From Rhizobiales bacterium NRL2 (GTDB lineage: Bacteria; Pseudomonadota; Alphaproteobacteria; Minwuiales; Minwuiaceae), in contig CP016093.1 of assembly GCA_001664005.1 (NCBI GenBank), positions 3,649,031 to 3,713,030 of the forward strand: a DNA stretch of 64,000 nucleotides, in the 5' to 3' direction. Below, in pieces: positions 18,269-26,506 of this stretch (position 1 is its first letter; each line of letters opens with the position of its first letter). The notes under the pieces were generated by a model. It saw only the letters and a list, made by a program, of their open reading frames with translations. It was not told the DNA's origin and searched no databases. The position numbers and the translations under genes are program-made.

Positions 18269-19693
18269 TCAGTCCTCCAGCACCCAGGTGTCCTTCGTGC
18301 CGCCGCCCTGGCTGGAATTGACCACCAGCGAGCCCTTCTTCATGGCCACGCGCGTCAACCCGCCCGGCACGATGCGGACCTCGTCCGCTCCCGTCAGCAC
18401 GAACGGCCGGAGGTCGACATGCCGCGGCGCCACGCCTTCCTCGACGAAGGTGGGGCAGGTCGACAGCGCCAGCGTCGGCTGGGCGATGAAGCCGTCCGGA
18501 TCCGCTTCGATGCGTTTCAGGTAGGTTTCCTGCTCGGCCTTCGTCGACTTCGGCCCCACCAGCATGCCGTAGCCGCCGGAGCCGTGGACCTCCTTCACCA
18601 CCAGTTCGCCCAGGTTTTCGCGGATGTATTTCAGGTCGTCCGCCCGGCGGCCCATATAGGTCGGCACGTTCTTCAGCGTCGGCTCCTCGCCGAGGTAGAA
18701 CCGCACCATCTCCGGCACGTAGACGTAGATCGCCTTGTCGTCGGCGACGCCGTTGCCGATGCCATTGGCGATCGCGACGTTGCCGGCGCGATAGGCCTCG
18801 ACCAGGCCGCGCACGCCCAGCATGGATTCGGGATTGAAGGCGTCCGGGTCCAGGAAGGCGTCGTCGATGCGGCGATAGATGACGTCGACCCGCTTCGGGC
18901 CGCGGGTCGTACGCATGTAGACGACGTTCTCGCTGACGAAGAGATCCGCGCCCTCGACCAGTTCGACACCCATCCGGTCGGCCAGGAAAGCGTGCTCGAA
19001 ATAGGCCGAGTTGAAGCGGCCCGGCGTCAGCACCACCACCTGCGGCGTACCGGTCTGATTGGGCGAGACCGACATCAGACTCTGTCGCAGCTCGTCCGGA
19101 TAGTGGTCCACGGGCCGGACGCGGTGGCGCATGAACAGCTCCGGGAACAGGCGCATCTCGGCTTCCCGATTGCCCAGCATGTAGGACACGCCCGACGGCG
19201 TGCGGACATTGTCCTCGAGGACCACGAACTCGCCATCGACGCAGACCATGTCGACGCCGGCGATGTGCGCGTGAACGCCGGCGGGGGGCTCGATCCCCCG
19301 CATCTGCGGCAGGTAGGCGTCGTTGGCCTCGATGATCTCCCCGGGCACCACGCCCGAGGCGATGATCTCCTGGGCGCCATAGATATCGGAAAGGAAGGCG
19401 TTGATGGCGCGGACGCGCTGCTCCATGCCCCTGGCCATCTCGTCCCACTGCGTGCCGGTCAGGACGCGGGGAACGATGTCATAGGGTATCAGCCGCTCGG
19501 GATCCCCGCCCTCGCCATAGACCGCGAAGGTGATCCCCAGCCGGCGGAAGAGGAACTCCGCCTCCTGCCGCTTCTGTTCGAAGAGCTCGGTGGGCGTCCG
19601 TTCCAGCCAGTCGCGGAGATTGGCGTAGGCCGCGCGGACGTCCCCTTCCGGCGTCCACATCTCGTCGAAGGTCGCGGAACTGTCTTCTGTCAT
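18269..19693 (-). CDS. Circularly permuted ATP-grasp protein
   Basis: This 474-residue protein belongs to the circularly permuted ATP-grasp family (DUF404/DUF407), putative carboxylate-amine ligases. Visible blocks are RLGITFAVYGEGGDPERLIPYD near the start, the IAGVDMVCVDGEFVVLEDNVRTPSGVSYM region, and the nucleotide-binding KEVHGSGGYGMLVGP segment followed by VDLRPFVLTG and a C-terminal VNSSQGGGTKDTWVLED. It is the first gene of the ATP-grasp/alpha-E/Anbu/MoeB operon. The product is unknown; a small peptide or a peptide tag is the usual suggestion. Confidence 0.92.
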   Translation of the reverse strand: MTEDSSATFDEMWTPEGDVRAAYANLRDWLERTPTELFEQKRQEAEFLFRRLGITFAVYGEGGDPERLIPYDIVPRVLTGTQWDEMARGMEQRVRAINAFLSDIYGAQEIIASGVVPGEIIEANDAYLPQMRGIEPPAGVHAHIAGVDMVCVDGEFVVLEDNVRTPSGVSYMLGNREAEMRLFPELFMRHRVRPVDHYPDELRQSLMSVSPNQTGTPQVVVLTPGRFNSAYFEHAFLADRMGVELVEGADLFVSENVVYMRTTRGPKRVDVIYRRIDDAFLDPDAFNPESMLGVRGLVEAYRAGNVAIANGIGNGVADDKAIYVYVPEMVRFYLGEEPTLKNVPTYMGRRADDLKYIRENLGELVVKEVHGSGGYGMLVGPKSTKAEQETYLKRIEADPDGFIAQPTLALSTCPTFVEEGVAPRHVDLRPFVLTGADEVRIVPGGLTRVAMKKGSLVVNSSQGGGTKDTWVLED

Positions 19694-19823
19694 TGGCCCC
19701 CCTTCATCTCAAAGGACGTGGCTGCCGGCCGCCGCCCTTCAACGGGCAACAACGTCGCACGCGAACTTCGGGACCATGATTCCATGCGCCGCCGCGCTTG
19801 TCGTGGCGCAATTTTGGGCAGTG

Positions 19824-20354
19824 TCAGAACTCGAGCTGCATGTAGGCGACATTCAGCCAGCGCTCGAACTTGAAGCCGATGCGCCGGGCGACGCCGAACG
19901 GCGCGAAACCGGCCGCGCTGTGCAGCGCCACGGAAGCGCGATTGACCCCGGGGTCGCCGATGACCGCGATCACGCTGCGGAAGCCGTCGGCGCGCAGCCG
20001 GTCCAGCAGGGCCGCGAGCAGCAACCGTCCGGCGCCGTGGCCGGTCGCGCCCGGATGGAGGTAGATGGAATCCTCGGCCGTGAAGCGATAGGCCGGCCGT
20101 GGCCGGTAGGCGCCCGCATAGGCGTAGCCGATGACCTCGCCCTGCCGCTCCGCCGTCAGATAGGGAAATCCCCCCTCCCGATAGCCGGCGAAGCGCCGGC
20201 GCATCTCGGCCTGCGAGGGCGCCTCCAGTTCGAACGACGCCGTACCCGTCTCGACCCAGTGGGCGTAGATGGCGGTGATCGCGGCCATGTCGTCATCGCG
20301 GGTGTCGCGTACCCGCACGTCGCCTGCGGCCGGCGGCGTCAGTTCGCGTTCCAT
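19824..20354 (-). CDS. GNAT N-acetyltransferase (phosphinothricin acetyltransferase-like)
   Basis: This 176-residue GNAT acetyltransferase shows the PAT/MnaT-like pattern: ITAIYAHWVETGTASFE at the N-terminus, VIGYAYAGAYRPRPAYRF, the acetyl-CoA loop GHGAGRLLLAALLDRLR, and VIGDPGVNRASVALHSAAGF near the end. Members acetylate amino acids such as methionine sulfone or phosphinothricin. The ATG at 20354 lies inside the 3' end of the upstream gene (16-nt overlap), so the two are probably co-translated. Confidence 0.88.
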   Translation of the reverse strand: MERELTPPAAGDVRVRDTRDDDMAAITAIYAHWVETGTASFELEAPSQAEMRRRFAGYREGGFPYLTAERQGEVIGYAYAGAYRPRPAYRFTAEDSIYLHPGATGHGAGRLLLAALLDRLRADGFRSVIAVIGDPGVNRASVALHSAAGFAPFGVARRIGFKFERWLNVAYMQLEF

Positions 20355-20836
20355 GGCGCCATGCCGTGCAGCCGGAGTTCCTGGAAAGCCCGGTCGGGGA
20401 AGACCGTCGGCAGTTCCCCGATCAGGACCTCCCCGCCCAGTTCCTCCCCCAGTCGCGTCAGGGCGCGGCGGTCGCCATCGTCCAGGCCGGCCAGGGCCTT
20501 GTCCAGAGGGTGCAGCACAAGGATCGGACTGAAGAACCGTCTGGGCCGGCCCGGCCGTATCAGGCCGCGGAGCAGGCGGGCCGCCGCCGGCAGGTCCACG
20601 GGCACGCCATAGGAATTGAAGGCCGCCTGTTCGTCGTCCGTCCAGGTTCGCCCGGCCTCGAAGACACGGCTTACCGGGCTGCCACGGAAGATCTCCACCC
20701 GTGCGCCGGCCTGACGCAACCGGACATAGATGATGTCGCGATAGCGCCGCGGCAGCCGCACCTCCAGCCGGGGCAGCACCGCGACGAGGATGATCAGAAT
20801 GCCGAGGACGGCGACGGCGACGAAGATCGACGGCAC
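20339..20836 (-). CDS. Membrane-anchored protein of unknown function
   Basis: This 165-residue protein starts at a GTG and has one N-terminal membrane helix (VPSIFVAVAVLGILIILVAV). The soluble part contains RYRDIIYVRLRQAGARVEIF and, near the end, SPILVLHPLDKALAGLDDGD followed by RRALTRLGEELGGEVLIGE. The last segment has the shape of the MreB/actin-like block in which a P...T..E.RA..E...GA..V pattern precedes a strand, which is only a weak resemblance. No firm family was recognised. It is co-oriented with the GNAT gene and divergent from the gamma-glutamyltransferase gene. Confidence 0.7.
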   Translation of the reverse strand: MPSIFVAVAVLGILIILVAVLPRLEVRLPRRYRDIIYVRLRQAGARVEIFRGSPVSRVFEAGRTWTDDEQAAFNSYGVPVDLPAAARLLRGLIRPGRPRRFFSPILVLHPLDKALAGLDDGDRRALTRLGEELGGEVLIGELPTVFPDRAFQELRLHGMAPWNAN

Positions 20837-20972
20837 GGACGCTCCTATGCCCGGGGATGATCGCGATGGTTGCCGATCCCGGCGGCGGCCGCAAGTTTCG
20901 CCGTCACATGATTGCCGGCGGCCATGGACCTTTGGCACACTGCGAATCCGTACGGCGCAAGGGGAGGTTTCC

Positions 20973-22592
20973 ATGGCGGGCAGAAACAGGGCCATGATCG
21001 TGACGGCGCAGCCAGAGGCCTCTGAAGCCGGCGCCGAAGTGCTGATGCGCGGCGGCAACGCCGTCGACGCGGCCATGGCGGCGGCCTTGGTGCAGGGCGT
21101 GGTCGACCCGCAGATGTGCGGCATCGCCGGCTTCGGCTCCTGTCAGATCTACATGCCCCGGCGCGGCGTCCACACTTTCATCGACTTCCACGGCAAGACG
21201 CCGAAGGCGGCCCGGCCCGACATGTGGACCGACATCATCGAGGGCGAGACGCGCGACGGCTTCGGCTTCGTGCTGAAGGACAAGGTCAACGACCTCGGTT
21301 ATCAGGCGGTGACCACGCCGGGCAGCCTGAAGGCCTATCACGAGGCGACGAGCGAGTTCGGCACCTGGGACTGGGCCGACATCTGCGCACCCGCCGTGGC
21401 CCAGGCGGAACAGGGCTTCATCGTCCGCCCGCATGTGGACTTCTGGTGGCATTCGGGGGCCAGCTTCGGCCGCGCCGACGTCACCGACCGGCTCGCCTTC
21501 TCGAAAACCGGGCGTGAGGCCTATTTCCGCGCCGACGGCTCGATCAAGCGGATCGGCGACCACGTCGCCAACCCCGACCTGGCGAAGACGCTGAAGCTGA
21601 TCGCCGAGAAGGGGCCGGAAGTGTTCTACGAGGGCGAGATCGCCGAACGCATCGCCGAGGATTTCCGCGCCAATGGCGGCCTGCTGTCCTTTGACGACCT
21701 GAAGGATTACCGCACGACGCGGCTCGATCCGCTGCGCTTCGCCTATCGCGGCTGGGAACTCGCCACCAATCATCCGCCGGGCGGCGGCATCATGCTCAAC
21801 GAGATGATGAACATCCTCGGTCACTTCGACCTCGCGGAAATCGGCCACAACACGGTCGAGTACATTCGCGTCGTCGCCGAGGCGATGAAGGTCGCGACCT
21901 CCGACAAGGACAATCACGTCGGCGATCCGGCCTTCTACGACGTGCCGGTCGAGCGGCTGACCTCCGACCTGCACGCCGAGGCGGCCGCGCGCCGCATCAA
22001 GGCGGGCAAAATGCACCATGTCGAGCGCATCGGCATGGAGGAATCGAAGCAGACCACCCACGTCGCCGTGATCGACGCCGACGGCAACGCTGTGACCATG
22101 ACCCATTCGCTGGGCATGCCGTCGGGCGTCATCACCGACGGTCTCGGCTTCATGTACAACGGCTGCATGGCGGTCTTCGACCCGAGGCCCGGCCGCGCCG
22201 GCTCGATCGCGCCCGGCAAGTCGCGTTTCAGTTCGGTCTGCCCGACGCTCGGCTTTTGCGACGGCGATCTGCGGCTGGCCATCGGCGCACCCGGCGGCAC
22301 CCAGATCGCCATGGGAGTGATGCAGGCGACGCTGAACGTCATAGACCACGGCATGACCATGACCGAGGCCGTCTCGGCCCCGCGTTTCTCCGCCACCTCC
22401 GACATCATCGATATCACCAACCGCATCCCCCGCTACGTCCAGCGGGAACTGATAGAACTGGGCTACGAGGTGGTTCGCAACCCGCTCAACTTCGACATCG
22501 GCGCCGTGCACGGCATCCGGCTGACCGAGGACGGCCGGCTCGATGGCGGGGCCGATCCCGGCCATGACGGCGTCGCTATCGGTGTCGAATAG
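20973..22592 (+). CDS. ggt: Gamma-glutamyltransferase family protein
   Basis: This 539-residue Ntn-hydrolase of the gamma-glutamyltransferase family cleaves or transfers gamma-glutamyl groups, for example from glutathione, after self-cleavage into two subunits. Cleavage should occur before Thr361 in KQTTHVAVIDADGNAV, the start of the small subunit. The N-terminal GGNAVDAAMAAALV, PGSLKAYHEA and substrate-binding NHPPGGGIMLNEM blocks are present, as is a GAPGGTQIAMGVMQ glycine loop. There is no signal peptide from ATG 20973 (GGAGG nine bases upstream), unlike the periplasmic E. coli enzyme, so it is probably cytoplasmic. Cephalosporin-acylase-like substrates are also possible. Confidence 0.88.
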   Translation: MAGRNRAMIVTAQPEASEAGAEVLMRGGNAVDAAMAAALVQGVVDPQMCGIAGFGSCQIYMPRRGVHTFIDFHGKTPKAARPDMWTDIIEGETRDGFGFVLKDKVNDLGYQAVTTPGSLKAYHEATSEFGTWDWADICAPAVAQAEQGFIVRPHVDFWWHSGASFGRADVTDRLAFSKTGREAYFRADGSIKRIGDHVANPDLAKTLKLIAEKGPEVFYEGEIAERIAEDFRANGGLLSFDDLKDYRTTRLDPLRFAYRGWELATNHPPGGGIMLNEMMNILGHFDLAEIGHNTVEYIRVVAEAMKVATSDKDNHVGDPAFYDVPVERLTSDLHAEAAARRIKAGKMHHVERIGMEESKQTTHVAVIDADGNAVTMTHSLGMPSGVITDGLGFMYNGCMAVFDPRPGRAGSIAPGKSRFSSVCPTLGFCDGDLRLAIGAPGGTQIAMGVMQATLNVIDHGMTMTEAVSAPRFSATSDIIDITNRIPRYVQRELIELGYEVVRNPLNFDIGAVHGIRLTEDGRLDGGADPGHDGVAIGVE

Positions 22593-22707
22593 GCGCGGCC
22601 CACCGACGCAGCCGGCGGTGATCTTCCTGTGACCGGCCTTCCTCCGCGGAAATCCGCACCCATCTGCGTGTCAGTATGGCGTCCCGGTCGTAGCGCAGGA
22701 GGTGTAG

Positions 22708-23340
22708 ATGAGGATCCTGGTTCTGGTACTGATGTGTCTGGCCCCGCTGCTGGCGAAAGCCGGCGGGCTGCCGCCGGAAGGCGAAGTCCGCACCCACAGG
22801 GGCGTCGACCTGGTCGGCACCACCTATGCCGACCGTGACAGCGAGGATTTCTTCCGCGTCGCCGGGATGGCGGTCGACATGGTCCGCTCCCTGCCCCGGG
22901 CGGAGTGGAACCGCAGCGGACTGATCCGCAGGATCATCTACAACCCGCCTTCGAAATACCGCGACATCGACGACGAGACCGCGCACTTCACCGGCGTCTA
23001 CTACCCCGAGCCCATGAACAGGTGGCCGGCACCCATGCTGATGAACCGCAGCGCCCGGTACGCCTCCGCCCTCGAACTGGCGCTGGCCATCGTCAGCGCC
23101 GGCATCCTGGCCGAGGACCACCGGAAATATGTCGACATGTCCGGCAGCGCGGCCGGGCGCGAGAGCGGCGAATACCGCCAGCTCCGCCTGCTGATGACCA
23201 AGTCGGCGTCCGCGGATGTCCAGCTCTCGGCGGACTGCCGGAACCTCGTCGCAGTCTACAATGCGCTGCGCATCCTCAACCCGCAGTCGATGGAACTCAA
23301 TCAGCGGGTCCGCGAGATCAACAACCGCGGCTGCCGCTGA
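22708..23340 (+). CDS. Secreted protein of unknown function
   Basis: This 210-residue protein starts with a signal peptide (MRILVLVLMCLAPLLAKAG, cleavage after AKA). The mature part has YNPPSKYRDIDDETAHFTGVY and two Cys residues (SADCRNLVA and the C-terminal NNRGCR) that could form a disulfide. I do not recognise the family. The ATG follows a strong AGGAGG site. It stands alone between ggt and the convergent cutA gene, 12 bp from the latter's stop. Confidence 0.75.
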   Translation: MRILVLVLMCLAPLLAKAGGLPPEGEVRTHRGVDLVGTTYADRDSEDFFRVAGMAVDMVRSLPRAEWNRSGLIRRIIYNPPSKYRDIDDETAHFTGVYYPEPMNRWPAPMLMNRSARYASALELALAIVSAGILAEDHRKYVDMSGSAAGRESGEYRQLRLLMTKSASADVQLSADCRNLVAVYNALRILNPQSMELNQRVREINNRGCR

Positions 23341-23352
23341 CCGCCGTGCGGC

Positions 23353-23679
23353 TCAGGCGCCGTTCGTCTCCTCGACGATCCATTGCAGGTAGTCGTCGTT
23401 CACCATCGTGATCGGCAGGCCGATGATCGCGGGCGTCTCGTAGGGATGCAGTTCCCTGACCGCCGCGACGAGCCGGTCGAACAGCGCGGCGCGGGTCTTC
23501 AGCACCAGAGGCACCTCCGGCTCCCGCTCCACCTTGCCCTTCCAGTGATACGCACTCTCGATCGGCGCCATGACATTGGCGCAGGCGGCCAGACGCCTCT
23601 CGATCACGGCATCGGCGACCCTGTCCGCCGCGGCCTTGTCGGGGCAGTTGATCCAGACGTCGACAGCTTCCGCCTTCAT
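23353..23679 (-). CDS. cutA: Divalent-cation tolerance protein CutA
   Basis: CutA is a small trimeric protein, structurally like PII, linked to copper tolerance but of unclear mechanism. The 108 residues match the family length and signatures: VWINCPDKAAADRVADAVIE, RLAACANVM, YHWKGKVEREPEVPLVLKT and ELHPYETPAIIGLPI. It follows the amidase gene with an ATGA overlap. Nothing unusual is seen. Confidence 0.94.
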   Translation of the reverse strand: MKAEAVDVWINCPDKAAADRVADAVIERRLAACANVMAPIESAYHWKGKVEREPEVPLVLKTRAALFDRLVAAVRELHPYETPAIIGLPITMVNDDYLQWIVEETNGA

Positions 23680-25130
23680 GCCAGACCTTCGGGCGCCCGG
23701 AAGCCGCTCATGATCTGCTCCAGCATGGCCGCGACCGCGAGCGTGCGGCGGTCGCCCATCTCCGGTCCGACGATCTGCACGCCGACGGGCAAACCATCCT
23801 CCGAGGGCCCGGCCGGATAGACCGTCGCCGGCAGGTAGCTGACGCCGGTGAAGCCGGCCCAGAAGAGCTGCTGGAAATAGGGTACCGACCGGCCATTCAC
23901 CGTGAGCTGGCGGGCGTTGAGATCCTCGGATTCGTCGTGCGGGAAGGCCGGCACCGAGGCAACGGGGCAGAGCAGCACGTCATAGCGGTCGAAGAACGCC
24001 GCCCAGGCCCAGCGCATCCGCGTCCGCGCCTCGTTAAGCCGCGCCCAGTCGCGGTGACGCATGGTCTGGGCGCGCAGCAGCATGGCGCGCCCGCTGGCGT
24101 CGTCGTCGGGCAGGGCATCGAGCTGCCTCAGGTTCTCCGTGAACACGTCCTCGGGCTGCCGCGCCGCCAGAGCGGCGTGGAGAAGCTGCATATAGGTCTC
24201 GTGGCACTCCCTCGGCTCGAAATCGGGCCGGGCCTTGTCGTCCACTTCGGCGCCCGCATCGGCCAGCGCCTTCGCCGCCGCCTCGATCCGCGCCTTCACG
24301 CGGTTGTCGACCGGCGCCATCGGATCGTCGGACCAGAGCGCCACCTTCAGTCCCTTCGCGCCGTGGTAGCCCGGCTGCGGCAGGTCGAGCTTCCAGCCCG
24401 GCGCATGCGGCCGGTCCGCGCCCGCCGTCAGGTCCAGCGCCAGTTCCAGATCGGCCGCCGACCGCGCCAGCGGCCCGACGACGGAGATATCGGTCGGCGT
24501 CAGCGCCCCGGCGAGGGAATGCCCGCGCATGGGCACGATTCCCCACGTCGGCTTGTGGCCGAAGACGCCGCTGTAATGCGCGGGGTTGCGGATCGAACCG
24601 CCGATGTCGGAGCCGTATTCCAGCGCCGAGAAGCCGGCCGCCAGCGCCGCCGCGCCGCCGCCCGAGGAGCCGCCGGGCGTATGGCCGGCCCGCCAGGGGT
24701 TGTGGGTGGTGCCGTAGACCGGGTTGTAGCTCTGGAAATCGGCGAGCATGACGGGGATGTTGGTCTTGCCGAAGATCACCGCGCCGGCGTCCTTCAGGCG
24801 CTTCACGACCACGCTGTCGGCCTTCGCGCGGTTGTCGCGGAACGCCTCGACGCCCCAGCAGGTCGGCAGCCCCTCGATGTCGAAGCTCTCCTTCACCGTC
24901 ATCGGCAGGCCGTGCAGCGCGCCCCAGTTCTCGCCCCTGGCGCGGGCCGCGTCGGCGTCCCGGGCCCGGTCGCGGGCGCGATCGAAGTCACGGACCACGA
25001 CGGCGTTGATGGCGTTGTCGTGACGCTCGACGCGGCCGATGTAGTGATCGAGCAGTTCCAGCGCGCCGACCTCGCCGCGGGCGATGGCCCCGCTCAGTTC
25101 CCGCGCCGTCTTCCAGGCCATGCCGGTCAT
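23676..25130 (-). CDS. Amidase (amidase signature family)
   Basis: This 484-residue amidase has the complete Ser-cisSer-Lys triad: Lys80 in LPMTVKES, Ser155 in TPGGSSGGG and Ser179 in GSDIGGSIRNPA, with the exact 75- and 24-residue spacings typical of the family. It hydrolyses carboxamides; the substrate cannot be assigned. GatA is unlikely because gatB and gatC are not adjacent and the C-terminus differs. ATG 25130 was chosen over the longer form because GGAGGG lies just upstream. It is co-transcribed with cutA. Confidence 0.93.
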   Translation of the reverse strand: MTGMAWKTARELSGAIARGEVGALELLDHYIGRVERHDNAINAVVVRDFDRARDRARDADAARARGENWGALHGLPMTVKESFDIEGLPTCWGVEAFRDNRAKADSVVVKRLKDAGAVIFGKTNIPVMLADFQSYNPVYGTTHNPWRAGHTPGGSSGGGAAALAAGFSALEYGSDIGGSIRNPAHYSGVFGHKPTWGIVPMRGHSLAGALTPTDISVVGPLARSAADLELALDLTAGADRPHAPGWKLDLPQPGYHGAKGLKVALWSDDPMAPVDNRVKARIEAAAKALADAGAEVDDKARPDFEPRECHETYMQLLHAALAARQPEDVFTENLRQLDALPDDDASGRAMLLRAQTMRHRDWARLNEARTRMRWAWAAFFDRYDVLLCPVASVPAFPHDESEDLNARQLTVNGRSVPYFQQLFWAGFTGVSYLPATVYPAGPSEDGLPVGVQIVGPEMGDRRTLAVAAMLEQIMSGFRAPEGLA

Positions 25131-25216
25131 CGTTCCCTCCCGCGCTGCCGGTTTCGGCACGCATCATTGCAGAATGCGAAGCATTCCGACCAGTTCCGAT
25201 GCGCCGAACCCCGAAA

Positions 25217-25972
25217 TCAGGAGCGCAGCCAGGCCCAGGCCTGATCCTCGTCGTCGCGGTCGAAGGAACGGATTTCCATGGGCAGGACGTGTTCGGCGGC
25301 CTCCACGGCGCGCTTCATCCAGTCGCTGGCCCCGACCAGGGCGTATCTGCGCACGTGCCGGATCGCGCCGATCTTCGCCGAGAACAGCGAGCCCGAGACC
25401 AGCATCGCCGGGTCGAAGCCCTCGTAGTCCTGCAGGCGGACGAACAGGTCGATACGCCGGCCGCTGGCGGTCGCTTCGCGCAGCGGCCCGACGATCGTGT
25501 CGATATCGCCCGGCGTGACGCGGCCATTGATCTCGAAGGCCAGCACGCCTTCCTCGCGCGGCTCGATCCGCCGGACCGCCTTCCGGGGTTGCGCCGGCGC
25601 CGCCGGGACATCGGAAGCGAAGGCCATCGCGGCGTCGCGCGAGGCCGGATCGTAGGCGCGGAACTCGACCGCGGCGACCGAACGGTTGAGGAAACGTACG
25701 ATCGCGCTGACGAACTTCTTGTCGGAGACGGCGGCAACATGGGGGAAACGCTCCCACATCGACAACATCTCCATCTCGAAGCGGATGTCCTCGGCGATGG
25801 CGTCGCCGGTAACGTCGGACAGGCCGGTCAGGTCCACGAACAGGCCGAGGGTCTCGTGCCGCTCCAGCCTGGCGCGGCAGGCGCTTTCGATGGACTGGAT
25901 GTCCTCCCGCGTGACCGTGCCCGAAAGCTCGATGGCGAGAACGTCGTCGGGGGCGTCGAGGATGGCGTACAT
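25217..25972 (-). CDS. Double SpoIIAA/STAS-like domain protein
   Basis: This 251-residue protein contains two copies of the SpoIIAA-like (PF11964-type) STAS fold. The first spans residues about 1-120 (MYAILDAPDDVLAIELSGTV..., ending VEFRAYD), the second about 140-250 (EEGVLAFEINGRVTPGDID..., ending MEIRSFD), joined by a Pro/Ala linker. Each repeats the pattern of a VTREDI / VTPGDI helix start and a hydrophobic DLTGL-type strand. Single-domain relatives bind lipids or act in unknown signalling. The phospho-acceptor Ser of true anti-sigma antagonists is not evident. Confidence 0.82.
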   Translation of the reverse strand: MYAILDAPDDVLAIELSGTVTREDIQSIESACRARLERHETLGLFVDLTGLSDVTGDAIAEDIRFEMEMLSMWERFPHVAAVSDKKFVSAIVRFLNRSVAAVEFRAYDPASRDAAMAFASDVPAAPAQPRKAVRRIEPREEGVLAFEINGRVTPGDIDTIVGPLREATASGRRIDLFVRLQDYEGFDPAMLVSGSLFSAKIGAIRHVRRYALVGASDWMKRAVEAAEHVLPMEIRSFDRDDEDQAWAWLRS

Positions 25973-26506
25973 GGCGGAATTCCCGTGCTGCCGTTGCTGA
26001 CAGGCAGGGATATGCGCTCACGGGCCGCGGCGTTCAATGCGCCCGCCGGAAAAGAAAGGCCCCCGCCCCGGCAGGGATCCGGGACGAGGGCCGGAAGGCA
26101 ATCGGGGGATCACGCGGAACCGATTTCGTGATCCCCCGACCGCAGGGTGGGTCTCAAGGCAATGGCCCGGCCGTTGGTGTCCCACCCAGCGGCTCTTTGT
26201 AAGGTCAGGCCGGCGGCACTCGGGCGTGAGAACAATACCGCCGGCCTGAAACGCCCCCGACCCCGATCGGTGGCGCGTTCTGTCCTTCGTCGCTGTCGGC
26301 TCGTGGTCCGCGCTGACCGGCAAGGCCTTCGGCGCTTGCCGTGAAACGCGTGACATGGGAACAATCAATCAATTCCAGATTGCGCCCGCCGACTGCGTGG
26401 AGGGGGCCCGAAGCGAAAGCGGGATATGTGATCTTCGCCATGTGCCACCCTCCGATAAGCTGTCACCCCGTCAACAACCCACCCCGCCGGCCTATTCGGT
26501 TACCCT
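25973..26506. other. 534-bp intergenic region with two strong hairpins
   Basis: The region between the divergent STAS-like and ECF sigma genes has no clear conserved gene. It holds two perfect inverted repeats: TCGGGGGATCACG (26102-26114) with CGTGATCCCCCGA (26127-26139), and TCAGGCCGGCGG (26205-26216) with CCGCCGGCCTGA (26238-26249). A short minus-strand ORF with a good ribosome site (26205-26441) lies between the second hairpin and the sigma gene. The sigma factor promoter must be within the last 60-100 bp, but no GGAAC/CGTT pair was convincing. Confidence 0.6.
26205..26441 (-). CDS. Possible 78-residue small ORF
   Basis: ATG 26441 on the minus strand is preceded by GGAGG with 7-nt spacing, the best ribosome site in this gap. 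It reads MAKITYPAFASGPLHAVGG and onward, rich in Gly, Arg and Pro after residue 40, and ends with its TGA inside the 26205-26249 hairpin. Third-codon GC looks lower than in neighbouring genes and no family is recognised. It may be a real small protein, a leader peptide ending in a terminator, or a structured RNA. It is divergent from the sigma factor gene by 65 bp. Confidence 0.25.
   Translation of the reverse strand: MAKITYPAFASGPLHAVGGRNLELIDCSHVTRFTASAEGLAGQRGPRADSDEGQNAPPIGVGGVSGRRYCSHARVPPA

Noticed and set aside
26018-26368. 116-codon minus-strand ORF in the gap before the sigma factor
   Set aside because: It runs through both hairpins, has no ribosome site and has an Arg/Gly/Pro-rich composition typical of noncoding GC-rich DNA.
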